The notes under the pieces were generated by a model. The model ran no database searches. It saw nothing but the letters and a program-made list of their open reading frames with translations, and had not been told where the DNA came from. A stretch of 64,000 nucleotides of DNA from contig NZ_JBIMSN010000056.1 of the NCBI RefSeq assembly GCF_043944905.1, positions 31,372 through 95,371 on the forward strand, written 5' to 3'. Both the position numbers and the translations under genes were made by a program. The DNA is from Antrihabitans spumae. Its GTDB lineage: Bacteria; Actinomycetota; Actinomycetes; Mycobacteriales; Mycobacteriaceae. Position 1 is the first letter of the stretch. Each line of letters starts with the position of its first letter. Positions 1 through 6,740 of this stretch are shown piece by piece.

Positions 1-136
1 AGGCAAGCACGAGCGTCCGACGATCTTCGGGCAGGTAATCGAGTTGCCACGCTACCGCCAGCGACCCGAGTGCCATAAACGCCAACCCGATAAGTCCGAC
101 CAGGACGCGATCTGTGACAACATTCGCGCGGGTCAT
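1..136 (-). CDS. amaP: Asp23-cluster membrane anchor, AmaP-like (partial, N-terminus only)
   Basis: Only the first 45 codons lie in the window; the gene runs off the left edge. The visible peptide begins MTRANVVTDRVLVGLIGLAF and continues as one hydrophobic helix with a short polar tail, as in the alkaline-shock membrane anchors that close actinobacterial Asp23/Gls24 clusters. Its ATG (136-134) overlaps the stop of the DUF6286 gene by 4 nt (ATGA), so it is the distal gene of the same operon. In Firmicutes AmaP tethers Asp23 to the membrane; that role here is inferred from family and position. With so little sequence it could be another small membrane protein. Confidence 0.6.
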   Translation of the reverse strand, partial: MTRANVVTDRVLVGLIGLAFMALGSLAVAWQLDYLPEDRRTLVLA

Positions 137-663
137 CGTGCTGTCTCCGAGAATGCGATGGCGAGCGCGGGACGCTTCGATAGGACTGCCAGCTCACGAC
201 CGACCGCCGCTTCGGTGGCTGCACCGACAGCTGCCTTATCCACATCGGAAAGAACGCGGCCCTTGATGACCACCTTGCGAAACGACCCACGGACCTCTAC
301 CTTTTCGACTCCAGTGACGTCACTGGCTGTGCGCCTTACGAATTCGAGCAGATCGTGGCGACGAATCCAGAGTCCGTCCGTCGCGAGAACGGTGTGCGTC
401 GATCGACGCGGCTTCAGAGCCGAGGCAAGCAGCAACAATCCGACCACCGCGACGGCAATGCCTGCAGGCACCATCCATGCCTGCGCGCTCAGCCCGTCGA
501 GCCTGCCGAGAGCAGGAGCAATCCAGGGCTGGCCGGCTACAGCGCCTGCCTCCACCAACGTGTCTCGGATTGCGACACCCCCGACTGCTATGAGGGCGAG
601 GGCGGCTCCGATCGCTGCTGGGGGTACCGCTGGAGCCGATCTGGGCGGTTTCGCACTTGTCAT
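133..663 (-). CDS. DUF6286-type membrane protein of the Asp23 cluster
   Basis: A 176-aa protein with a proline/alanine-rich N-terminus, two predicted membrane helices (about residues 18-33 and 65-83) and a soluble C-terminal domain of about 85 residues that is probably cytoplasmic. The C-terminal part has a beta-alpha-beta pattern (VTGVEKVEVRGSFRKVVIKG) like the membrane-associated partner proteins of actinobacterial Asp23 operons. It overlaps the upstream Asp23 gene and the downstream amaP-like gene by ATGA, which suggests translational coupling. Its biochemical role is unknown; association with the membrane-tethered Asp23 complex is inferred from context. The DUF assignment is by resemblance only. 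Confidence 0.75.
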   Translation of the reverse strand: MTSAKPPRSAPAVPPAAIGAALALIAVGGVAIRDTLVEAGAVAGQPWIAPALGRLDGLSAQAWMVPAGIAVAVVGLLLLASALKPRRSTHTVLATDGLWIRRHDLLEFVRRTASDVTGVEKVEVRGSFRKVVIKGRVLSDVDKAAVGAATEAAVGRELAVLSKRPALAIAFSETAR

Positions 664-1046
664 CTCACTCGTCCTGTCAGTTCGTCCGGCCCATCCGAGC
701 TAGCGGGGACCAGGCTTTTGATCGTCACGTCGACACGGTCGACGGTCATACCGGTGTACTCACCGACCTTGCTGGCAATGTCGGCCCGAACCTGTTCTGT
801 GACAGCAACAACGGGAGCCGGCCAGGTGACTGCCAAGTCGGCGTCGATCCTGATGTGGCCACCATCGACGTGGGCCGATATCCGCGGAAGACCACGGCCG
901 GTGACCTTCGTCAGCATCGATTCGCGGGGGACCACACCGGCAACAGACGTTGCCACCGTGGACGCGATGCGTGTGATCACCCGATCGTCGACACGTAGAG
1001 TTCCACGGTCGCCGGCATCGGTGCGGTCGGCTGCTTGCTCAATCAC
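660..1046 (-). CDS. Asp23/Gls24 family envelope stress protein (short form)
   Basis: A 128-aa Asp23/Gls24-fold protein. The N-terminal half has the pattern RVITRIASTVATSVAGVVPR (family V-x-x-I-A-x-x-A-x-x-V-x-G-V), and the C-terminal half alternates strands and a helix (IRIDADLAVTWPAPVVAVTE, then VGEYTGMTVDRVDVTI). The start is GTG (1046-1044), which overlaps the end of the DUF2273 gene by 8 nt; the stop overlaps the DUF6286 gene by ATGA. Asp23 proteins are abundant membrane-tethered proteins induced by envelope or alkaline stress in Gram-positive bacteria; their biochemical function is not settled. Confidence 0.85.
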   Translation of the reverse strand: MIEQAADRTDAGDRGTLRVDDRVITRIASTVATSVAGVVPRESMLTKVTGRGLPRISAHVDGGHIRIDADLAVTWPAPVVAVTEQVRADIASKVGEYTGMTVDRVDVTIKSLVPASSDGPDELTGRVR

Positions 1047-1218
1047 GACCGCGACCTCGCATCACGGACGACAAATCGACGTCACCCGCGGTGTACGCCC
1101 CGACTGCAAACCCGATGGCGCCGAGGACCAACGCCAACAACAGTCCGGTGAATCCTCCCGCTGCGGCCGCGATGGCCAACAACAGACCAGCAAATAGTCC
1201 GATGACTGCGTTCGACAC
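1039..1218 (-). CDS. Small DUF2273-like membrane protein of the Asp23 cluster
   Basis: A 59-aa gene starting at GTG (1218-1216), with GGAG seven bases upstream. The protein begins with VSNAVIGLFAGLLLAIAAAA and continues with a second hydrophobic stretch rich in Gly and Ala, so it is two short membrane helices separated by a glycine turn, ending in GRGRD. Such Gly-rich double-helix proteins (DUF2273) accompany Asp23 genes in many Gram-positive clusters. It overlaps the next Asp23 gene by 8 nt. Size, hydrophobicity, ribosome-binding site and context all fit; a direct role in anchoring Asp23 is inferred. Confidence 0.8.
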   Translation of the reverse strand: MSNAVIGLFAGLLLAIAAAAGGFTGLLLALVLGAIGFAVGAYTAGDVDLSSVMRGRGRD

Positions 1219-1247
1219 TGTGGGGCTCCAATGTTCCTGGGATCTGG

Positions 1248-1520
1248 CTAGATTTCGAAATAGCGTCGACGTCCGACGCGTTTGGCCTGTTTTGTTGCGA
1301 CTCTGGCAACCCGGCGTAGCCGAGTTCGAATCGATTGTGCAGCAACAACATCCGGGTTGGATGCGGGGATTCGCCGAGCCTGACCGAATTCTCGATCGAC
1401 GGCGGCGAGAGCCGCGGACAGCGACTCGGCGTCCCCACCTACATCCGGGTGGTGCGTGCGCGCCGCCGCTCGGCGGCGCGCACGATACTCCTGCGAGAAG
1501 TCCCGATCATGTTGCGGCAC
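1248..1520 (-). CDS. J-domain-like small protein in the Asp23 operon
   Basis: A 90-aa basic protein starting at GTG (1520-1518) inside the 3' end of the upstream gene (14-nt overlap). Residues 12-45 resemble helix II, loop and helix III of a DnaJ domain: a basic helix (YRARRRAAARTH) followed by HPD at residues 24-26 and VGGD, then SLSAALAAVDREFG. Helix I is absent. The C-terminal third is strongly basic (RTRLRRVARVATKQAKRVGRRR). HPD is the tripeptide J-proteins use to stimulate DnaK/Hsp70. Whether this short form contacts DnaK is unknown. Codon use and overlap with both neighbours support it as a real gene. Confidence 0.75.
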   Translation of the reverse strand: MPQHDRDFSQEYRARRRAAARTHHPDVGGDAESLSAALAAVDREFGQARRIPASNPDVVAAQSIRTRLRRVARVATKQAKRVGRRRYFEI

Positions 1521-1815
1521 TGCGAATCACGTCTTCGACGATGACGTGGACCGGTCCGGGGACCAGCGCGGCTACGGCGGTGCGGATATCGTCCGCGGCA
1601 GTCCGGATCGACGTCCCCAAAGCGAGTGACACATGAACTTCGGTACCCGCATCGGTCAGCCGAATTCCGGAGACACGGCGACCCGGTAGATACGTTGCCG
1701 CCTCACCGAATATGCCACCGTGCAGTTCGGCAACGCCGTCTACCGCAAGGACTGCGTGGGCGACGGTGTCCGCGAGTTCCGGCTCGTCGCGGCCGGGCGT
1801 GCTGTTGACGCTCAC
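1507..1815 (-). CDS. Asp23/Gls24-like small protein
   Basis: A 102-aa protein with a compact Asp23-like fold: ELADTVAHAVLAVDGVAELH (helix and V-DGV turn), a strand GRRVSGIRLTDAGTEVHVSL, then a helix SIRTAADDIRTAVAALV and a final strand PVHVIVEDVI. It is shorter than the other cluster members and probably represents a single Asp23 domain. Its start overlaps the stop of the upstream Asp23 gene by 4 nt (1812-1815), and its end overlaps the J-like gene by 14 nt. Function is inferred only from family and operon. Confidence 0.8.
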   Translation of the reverse strand: MSVNSTPGRDEPELADTVAHAVLAVDGVAELHGGIFGEAATYLPGRRVSGIRLTDAGTEVHVSLALGTSIRTAADDIRTAVAALVPGPVHVIVEDVIRSAAT

Positions 1816-2285
1816 TGCACTCGCGAGGTCTCTTCGGGACCCTCGTCGAATCCCTCGTCGAGGTAGACATCGTGCACGACGATGTTGACCTCGGTGACCT
1901 CCAAGCCGGTCATCCGCTCGACAGCAGCGATCACGTTGCGTCGAATGCCTACTGCCAGATCGGCAATGGACACGCCGTATTCGGCAACGATGTCGATATC
2001 GACAGCCGCCTGACGCTCGCCGACCTCTACGGAGACGCCCTGGGACTGGTTGACTCGCGCACCGGGGATGCGCTCGCGCAGCGCGCCGATTGCGCGGGTG
2101 ACGCCGCCGCCGACGCTGTGCACTCCCTGAACCTCGCGGGTCGCGATGCCTGCGATCTTCGATACAACGGTGTCCGCGATCGTGGTGCGACCGGTCGAAC
2201 TCACCAGAGCCGAATCAGGCTGTGTTGCAACCTGCTTCTGCGCGATGTTCGTGGTCTTCGCGGACTGCACCTCAGTGGTGGTCAT
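1812..2285 (-). CDS. Asp23/Gls24 family envelope stress response protein (first gene of operon)
   Basis: The chosen start is ATG 2285-2283 (MTTTEVQSAKTT), preceded by AAAGGGATTGG. An in-frame extension upstream lacks family similarity. The 157-aa protein has a polar N-terminal tail of about 45 residues, then the Asp23 core: VVSKIAGIATREVQGVHSVG, then VEVGERQAAVDIDIVAEYGV, then ADLAVGIRRNVIAAVERMTG and VTEVNIVVHDVYLDE. It is the best family match in the cluster and the promoter-proximal gene of the minus-strand operon (2285 to beyond 1). It is divergent from an ECF sigma gene; a 7-11-7 inverted repeat lies between them. Confidence 0.9.
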   Translation of the reverse strand: MTTTEVQSAKTTNIAQKQVATQPDSALVSSTGRTTIADTVVSKIAGIATREVQGVHSVGGGVTRAIGALRERIPGARVNQSQGVSVEVGERQAAVDIDIVAEYGVSIADLAVGIRRNVIAAVERMTGLEVTEVNIVVHDVYLDEGFDEGPEETSRVQ

Positions 2286-2363
2286 TTCCAATCCCTTTCG
2301 TTGCGAGAGTCGGAGGCGATGTTTCTCGACTGTGTTTGTCGAAAGGTGAGTCGAGTCGAGTTC

Positions 2364-2388
2364 ACAAAACTGCACGGAAATGTTTTGT
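2364..2388. promoter_or_regulatory. Inverted repeat between the divergent Asp23 operon and sigma gene
   Basis: ACAAAAC (2364-2370) and GTTTTGT (2382-2388) form a perfect 7-bp inverted repeat with an 11-bp spacer, in the 160-bp gap between ATG 2285 (minus) and GTG 2446 (plus). A candidate ATG for the sigma gene at 2380 falls inside this repeat, which makes that start less likely. It could be an operator or a shared promoter element. No regulator is assigned. Confidence 0.45.
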
Positions 2389-2445
2389 AACGTGAGTCAC
2401 AGCAACATCGGTCGGCGTTCGATCGTCGCGTGTACTCTCGCGGAA

Positions 2446-3042
2446 GTGTCGAACGACGGGGTCAGCACCGACCGCATCTTCGACGACGAAGAAGCCTGGG
2501 CCGGAGCATCGGACAAGGTGCTGGTGCACGCGGCGGCGATCGGCGAGCAAGACGCATTCGAGGCCATCGTTGTCCGCTACGGCCCCCAGCTACTGCGCTA
2601 CGCAACCACTTTGCTGAACGACCACGGCGCTGCAGAAGAGGTTGTGCAGGACACTCTCGTCGCGGCGTGGAAATCGATATCCGACTTCCGGTTTCAATCG
2701 AGTTTGCGGACCTGGCTGTTCGGGATAACCGCACACAAGGTCATAGATCAGCAACGTCGCCGTACAGCTACACCATCGGAAGACTGGGTTTTGGATCGTC
2801 CCGCCGAAGCCAGCAGCGTCGATCCGGCTGCGCGCGCTACGAACGCCGGATTTATGGAGGACCTCGGCCTCGCCCTCGGCGAGTTACCGTACAAACAGCG
2901 TGCGTGCTGGCTGCTGCGTGAAGTAGAAGGGATGTCACACGAAGAAATCGGACAGGTCATGGCGTTGTCGAACGGAGCCGTCCGCGGCAATTTGCAACGG
3001 GCCCGAGCAACATTGAGCGTGCGGATGGCGAGGTGGAGATGA
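2446..3042 (+). CDS. ECF-type RNA polymerase sigma factor
   Basis: A 198-aa sigma-70 family protein of the ECF type. Region 2 is at about residues 25-105, with EEVVQDTLVAAWKSISDFRF and RTWLFGITAHKVIDQQRRR. Region 4 is at about 140-195, with LPYKQRACWLLREVEGMSHE and the helix-turn-helix IGQVMALSNGAVRGNLQRAR. No region 3 or C-terminal extension is present. GTG 2446 is preferred: it gives the usual family length, and ATG 2380 lies within an inverted repeat. The next gene overlaps by ATGA, so an Asp23-like protein is made with the sigma factor. Control of the divergent Asp23 operon is a plausible inference. Confidence 0.85.
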   Translation: MSNDGVSTDRIFDDEEAWAGASDKVLVHAAAIGEQDAFEAIVVRYGPQLLRYATTLLNDHGAAEEVVQDTLVAAWKSISDFRFQSSLRTWLFGITAHKVIDQQRRRTATPSEDWVLDRPAEASSVDPAARATNAGFMEDLGLALGELPYKQRACWLLREVEGMSHEEIGQVMALSNGAVRGNLQRARATLSVRMARWR

Positions 3043-3518
3043 CACAGGAACACGATCCCGTGCTCGGTCGCGCGATCGAGAATCTGCGCGCGGCACCAAC
3101 GGAGCCGCGCTGGGTCGACATCAGTTCGTCCGTGCTCTCGAAGATCCGTGCCACGACACGACGGACCACACCACTCGACGCCCGTTTTCCAACTGCGCCT
3201 GCAGAACGCGAGCACGACACTCTCCGAATCAGCGACGCCGTCGTCACCCGGGCAATTCGGCAGGCCTTGCTACGGGCCGGTGCAATCGAAATCAGTTCCA
3301 TTGCACTGTATCTCGACGAATCCACCTGTACAGGTGCCGAAGTATCCGTCACCGGAACCTACGGTGACGATCTGCGGTCCCTCGGGTCGCACTTCGCCGA
3401 CGCCGCGGTCGCCGTGCTCGACGCCGTCCTCGGCCCGCCGATGCCTGATCGTCCAGCGCGCGATATCCAGATCCATTTCGTCGACGTGCACGAGAAAGAC
3501 TTTCCTCAGAACCCGTAA
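3039..3518 (+). CDS. Asp23-like protein coupled to the ECF sigma factor
   Basis: A 159-aa soluble protein; ATG 3039 overlaps the sigma stop codon by 4 nt (GTG 3033 is an alternative start). The C-terminal half follows the Asp23 pattern: VSVTGTYGDDLRSLGSHFAD, then a helix AVAVLDAVLG and the strand RDIQIHFVDVHEKDF. This resembles the YG-x-x-I ... V-x-I-V-x-D-V pattern of the neighbouring Asp23 proteins. The N-terminal half (ISDAVVTRAIRQALLRAGAI) also fits the fold. It has no membrane helix and no zinc anti-sigma motif. Its position is that usually held by an anti-sigma factor, so a sigma-regulatory role is possible but unproven. Confidence 0.7.
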   Translation: MTQEHDPVLGRAIENLRAAPTEPRWVDISSSVLSKIRATTRRTTPLDARFPTAPAEREHDTLRISDAVVTRAIRQALLRAGAIEISSIALYLDESTCTGAEVSVTGTYGDDLRSLGSHFADAAVAVLDAVLGPPMPDRPARDIQIHFVDVHEKDFPQNP

Positions 3519-3536
3519 GACACGAAGGACTGATCG

Positions 3537-4253
3537 ATGGACAGCCGAATCGGAGCAACCGCGGCTCAGGGACGTATCGATGCGGTGCTGTTCGACTTCT
3601 CTTCGAACCCTGTTTCGCCTGGAACCGAACGACTCGTGGGTGCCCCATTTCACCGACCACGACGGAACGGCGTTCGACATCGACACCCGAACCGAGCTGA
3701 TGCGCCGGATGACCGCACCGGTCGGGCTCACCGTCGACGTCGACGAAGCCGATCGGCATGCGTGGGAGAACCGCGACCTCGATCCCGCGCTGCATCGCCG
3801 CGCGTATGTCAACATGCTGGACAACTCGGGCGTCCCGCACGAGCAGTCGGTGGCTTTGTATTCCCATCTGATCGATCCGATGCAGTGGACGCCGTACCAG
3901 GATGTCGCTGCAACCCTCGCGCTGCTGATCGCGCGCAACATCCGCTCGCTGTCGTCAGCAACATTGCCTTTGATGTGCGCCCGGCATTCTCCGCACGCGG
4001 CTGGGCCGACCTGGTGGACGAGTTCGTGTTGTCGTTCGAAATCGGTGCCACCAAACCCGATCCGCGGATCTTTCGCCTCGCCTGTGACCGTCTCGGCGTC
4101 GATCCTCAGCACTGCCTGATGGTCGGCGACAGCGACGAGGCCGACGGTGGCGCACGTGCCATCGGCTGCGCGTTTGCGCTGGTAGAGCCGACCGAAACCG
4201 CCGTTCGCACCCACGGATTACTCGATGCACTCGCGGCGAACAGCATCACCTGA
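3537..4253 (+). pseudogene. HAD-family hydrolase gene with two compensating frameshifts
   Basis: Start and end are in one frame and the middle in another. The N-terminus reads RIDAVLFDFS (HAD motif I, D-x-S-G-T form expected). A +1 shift within 3600-3606 moves the frame to TLFRLEPNDSWVPHFTDHDG and on through TELMRRMTAPVGLTVDVDEA to DVAATLALL. A -1 shift at about 3941-3943 restores the first frame at HPLAVVSNIAFDVRP (motif II), followed by GATKPDPRIF (motif III) and MVGDSDEADGGARA (motif IV). Full length would be about 238 aa. Read as it stands, some 113 central residues would be scrambled. All motifs are otherwise intact, so a recent lesion or base-calling errors are both possible. Confidence 0.75.
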
Positions 4254-4275
4254 GCTAGCCTGAGCCAATCAGGCG

Positions 4276-4311
4276 TTGCTATGGCGCCACAGTGGTGCCA
4301 TAGTGGCGCCA
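4276..4311 (+). promoter_or_regulatory. Promoter covered by three 8-bp palindromes at 11-bp spacing
   Basis: TGGCGCCA (4282-4289), TGGTGCCA (4293-4300) and TGGCGCCA (4304-4311) repeat with an exact 11-bp period; two are perfect palindromes and the middle one has a single change. They overlie a candidate promoter: TTGCTA at 4276-4281, 17-bp spacer, CATAGT at 4299-4304. The expected transcription start falls on or beside the ATG at 4311, so the mRNA would be leaderless. Helically phased short palindromes are typical of cooperative ribbon-helix-helix repressors, and the next gene encodes such a protein. Autorepression is inferred. Confidence 0.75.
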
Positions 4312-4817
4312 TGGACCTCAGCACCTACATCGACAGCCTCCGCCGCGAGCTTGTCGTCGCAGCCGCAGCCGGCGGCGACGACGCAACGGCGTTGGCCGAG
4401 CGACTCACCGCACCCCTGGAGTCCGCGACCAGACTTGCGCTACTGAACGCGCTCTCTGCAGCAGCGGACGAGATCACCACCGAACTGGCGCCAGGATCGG
4501 TCTCCGTGCGACTCCGAGGCGTGGATCCCGAGTTCGTGGTCACCGCACCGCCGAGCGAGCACAGCTACGAGGACGCCGAGCCGAGCATCCCGGCGCCCTC
4601 GGCTTCGAGCGACGCCGACGAGGGCTCGACCTCGCGCATCAACCTCCGCCTTCCAGAAAGCATCAAGACCCGAGTCGAAGACGCCGCAAGCAAGGAGGGC
4701 CTGTCGGTCAATGCCTGGCTCGTCCGATCTGTTGTCGCGACCCTCGATTCCGGCGGACCGCGCGCAGGCCGCCGGGTACCCCGCGACGGGGCCGGCTTCA
4801 CCGGCTGGGTTCGCTGA
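4311..4817 (+). CDS. Ribbon-helix-helix (Arc/HicB-like) regulator
   Basis: A 168-aa protein beginning MDLSTYIDSLRREL at ATG 4311. An upstream in-frame ATG (4281) lies inside the palindrome array and is rejected. Residues 1-60 form an alanine-rich helical domain, 60-85 a beta segment, and 85-110 an acidic linker. The C-terminal part carries a ribbon-helix-helix fold: RINLRLPESIKTRVEDAASK then GLSVNAWLVRSVVATLD, the pattern of HicB/CopG antitoxins. No toxin gene is next to it; instead it heads an operon with DUF4097 and ABC exporter genes. The most likely role is repressor of this operon through the three upstream palindromes. Confidence 0.85.
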   Translation: MDLSTYIDSLRRELVVAAAAGGDDATALAERLTAPLESATRLALLNALSAAADEITTELAPGSVSVRLRGVDPEFVVTAPPSEHSYEDAEPSIPAPSASSDADEGSTSRINLRLPESIKTRVEDAASKEGLSVNAWLVRSVVATLDSGGPRAGRRVPRDGAGFTGWVR

Positions 4818-4854
4818 CCAACACCCGCACAACGACATTCGAGGAACCACAGCT

Positions 4855-5703
4855 ATGCCTACATTTGCAACACCGCAACCCATATCGGTCACGATCGAGG
4901 TCGGCGTCGGCGATATCCGCATCAATGCAACCGCTCGTCACGACACTGCGGTCGAGGTCCGTCCCAGTGACAGCTCCAAGAAGTCCGATGTCGTCGCCGC
5001 AAGCGAAACCCGAGTCGAGTTCGTGGACGGCCGGTTGCTCGTTGCCGCGCCGAAGAACTGGCGCAGATACAGCTTCTTCAACGACGGCGGCTCGGTCGAC
5101 ATAACCATCGACCTCCCGACGGGATCACAGGTGAAGGCGGATGCCGCTGTCGCCAACTTCGGCGCCACCGGCACGCTCGGCGACACGAGGTTCAAGACCG
5201 CGACCGGAGACATCCGCGTCGATAGCGTCGACTCCGCGCAATTGACCACGGCCACAGGTGATCTCGTCGTCCGTAAGATCGGCGGTCGCGCAAACATCAG
5301 CAATGGCACCGGAGAGATCCGCGTGACCGAGATCGCGGGCAGGGCTGTAGTCAAGAACTCCAACGGCGACACCTGGATCGGCGATGTCACCGGCAATCTC
5401 CACGTCAACGCCGCCAACGGCGACATCTCGATCGACCGTACAGAATCCGATGTCAGCGCCAAAACTGCCAACGGCAGCATTCGCGTCGGGGAAGCGACGC
5501 GCGGTGCCGTCGCACTGGAAACTGCCTTCGGCAGCCTCGAAATCGGCATCAGCAAAGGGTCGGCGGCCTGGCTCGACGTGCAGACCAAGTACGGCGAGGT
5601 CCACAACTCGATGATGGCAGCCGACACCCCCGATTCGAACGACGAGACGCTGGAAGTCCGTGCCCGAACAAGTTTCGGCGACATCGTGATTCGTCGCGCC
5701 TGA
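4855..5703 (+). CDS. DUF4097 beta-repeat protein
   Basis: A 282-aa protein starting at ATG 4855 (MPTFATPQPI) with GAGG about ten bases upstream. After a beta-rich N-terminal domain (ISVTIEVGVGDIRINATARH) it becomes a series of short repeats with an alternating beta pattern and G-D/G-E turns: KTATGDIRVDSV, TTATGDLVVRKI, SNGTGEIRVTEI, KNSNGDTWIGDV, NAANGDISIDRT, KTANGSIRVGEA, ETAFGSLEIGIS, RTSFGDIVIRRA. This is the DUF4097 putative adhesin/beta-solenoid architecture. No signal peptide is visible, so it is probably cytoplasmic. It is sandwiched between the regulator and the ABC exporter genes. Function unknown. Confidence 0.85.
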   Translation: MPTFATPQPISVTIEVGVGDIRINATARHDTAVEVRPSDSSKKSDVVAASETRVEFVDGRLLVAAPKNWRRYSFFNDGGSVDITIDLPTGSQVKADAAVANFGATGTLGDTRFKTATGDIRVDSVDSAQLTTATGDLVVRKIGGRANISNGTGEIRVTEIAGRAVVKNSNGDTWIGDVTGNLHVNAANGDISIDRTESDVSAKTANGSIRVGEATRGAVALETAFGSLEIGISKGSAAWLDVQTKYGEVHNSMMAADTPDSNDETLEVRARTSFGDIVIRRA

Positions 5704-5742
5704 GCCCTGCTCCTCACGGACCCGCACACGAAAGAAGCGACC

Positions 5743-6705
5743 ATGACCATTCACCCTCCGACCTCGGCGATCTCGGCGATCGGACTGCGGAAGTCGTACG
5801 GCGACAAGACGGTGATCGACGGGATCGACCTGAATGTCGCAGAAGGAACGATTTTTTCGCTGCTCGGTCCGAATGGCGCCGGCAAAACCACTGTTGTGCA
5901 GATACTTTCGACGCTGATCCCCGCCGATGGTGGTGACATTCGCGTTGGTGGGCACGATCTGGCTGCCGACCCCGATTCGGTTCGTGGGACCATCGGCGTC
6001 ACGGGTCAATTCTCGGCAGTCGACAACCTGCTGACCGGCGAAGAAAACCTGATCATGATGGCGGACCTCCACCACCTCGGTAAGGCCAAGGGTCGGCGAC
6101 GCGCTGCCGAACTGCTCGAGCAGTTCGACCTTGTCGACGCCGGACCTAGAACTGCCGCAACCTATTCGGGTGGGATGCGACGCCGACTCGACCTCGCCAT
6201 GACCCTCGTCGGAAGCCCCCGGGTCATCTTTCTCGACGAACCGACGACCGGGCTGGACCCGCGCAGCAGACGAGGGATGTGGCAGATCATCCGCGCACTC
6301 GTCGCCGACGGCGTGACCATCTTCCTCACCACGCAGTACCTCGAAGAAGCCGACCAGCTCGCCGACCGCATTGCACTGCTCGACCATGGGAAGCTGGTCG
6401 CGCGGGGAACAGCCGACGAGCTCAAACGCCTGATCCCCGGCGGGCATATCAACCTGGGGTTCATCGATGAGGACGAACTGGAAGCAGCGTCACACGCACT
6501 CCGCGGAGATGTCATCCGCGACGACGAGACGCTCACACTTGCGGTCGCCACCGACGGTAGCGCCGAATCGATTCGACTCGTACTCGATCGGCTGAGTTTC
6601 GAATCGATTCCGGTCGAGACCCTGTCCATCCACACACCAAATCTCGACGACGTATTCCTCACCCTCACAGGCACTTCCGATACCCAAAAGGCGGACCTGC
6701 GATAA
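5743..6705 (+). CDS. ABC transporter ATP-binding protein, DrrA-like
   Basis: A 320-aa nucleotide-binding protein of the DrrA/antibiotic-export subfamily. Walker A is GPNGAGKT (residues 42-49), the ABC signature is YSGGMRRRLDLA, and Walker B is VIFLDEPTTGLDP, followed by the switch region TIFLTTQYLEEADQLADR (Gln in place of the usual His, as is common in DrrA proteins). A C-terminal domain of about 90 residues ends in the DrrA-type TPNLDDVFLTLTG. A GAAAGAAGCGACC stretch precedes the ATG. It should energise the permease encoded directly downstream; the substrate is unknown, with hydrophobic toxins or envelope lipids as candidates by family. Confidence 0.92.
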   Translation: MTIHPPTSAISAIGLRKSYGDKTVIDGIDLNVAEGTIFSLLGPNGAGKTTVVQILSTLIPADGGDIRVGGHDLAADPDSVRGTIGVTGQFSAVDNLLTGEENLIMMADLHHLGKAKGRRRAAELLEQFDLVDAGPRTAATYSGGMRRRLDLAMTLVGSPRVIFLDEPTTGLDPRSRRGMWQIIRALVADGVTIFLTTQYLEEADQLADRIALLDHGKLVARGTADELKRLIPGGHINLGFIDEDELEAASHALRGDVIRDDETLTLAVATDGSAESIRLVLDRLSFESIPVETLSIHTPNLDDVFLTLTGTSDTQKADLR

Positions 6706-6740
6706 CAACCCTCTCCTACGCGGCCAAAGATTCCGCGACG

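Noticed and set aside
1322..1342. GTTCGAATC-like sequence resembling a tRNA T-arm
   Set aside because: No acceptor stem, anticodon arm or D-arm around it; it lies in the coding sequence of the J-like gene. A similar string near 60168 lies within ligC.
2380..2445. Upstream extension of the sigma gene from ATG 2380
   Set aside because: The start lies inside an inverted repeat and adds 22 residues without family similarity; GTG 2446 preferred, though not proven.
4311..4817. HicB antitoxin of a toxin-antitoxin pair
   Set aside because: No HicA-like or other small toxin gene on either side; the gene heads an exporter operon, so a regulator is the better reading.
5125..6447. Minus-strand open frame of 440 codons opposite DUF4097 and the ABC ATPase gene
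   Set aside because: Spans two plus-strand genes with clear domains and reads as low-similarity sequence; a shadow frame.
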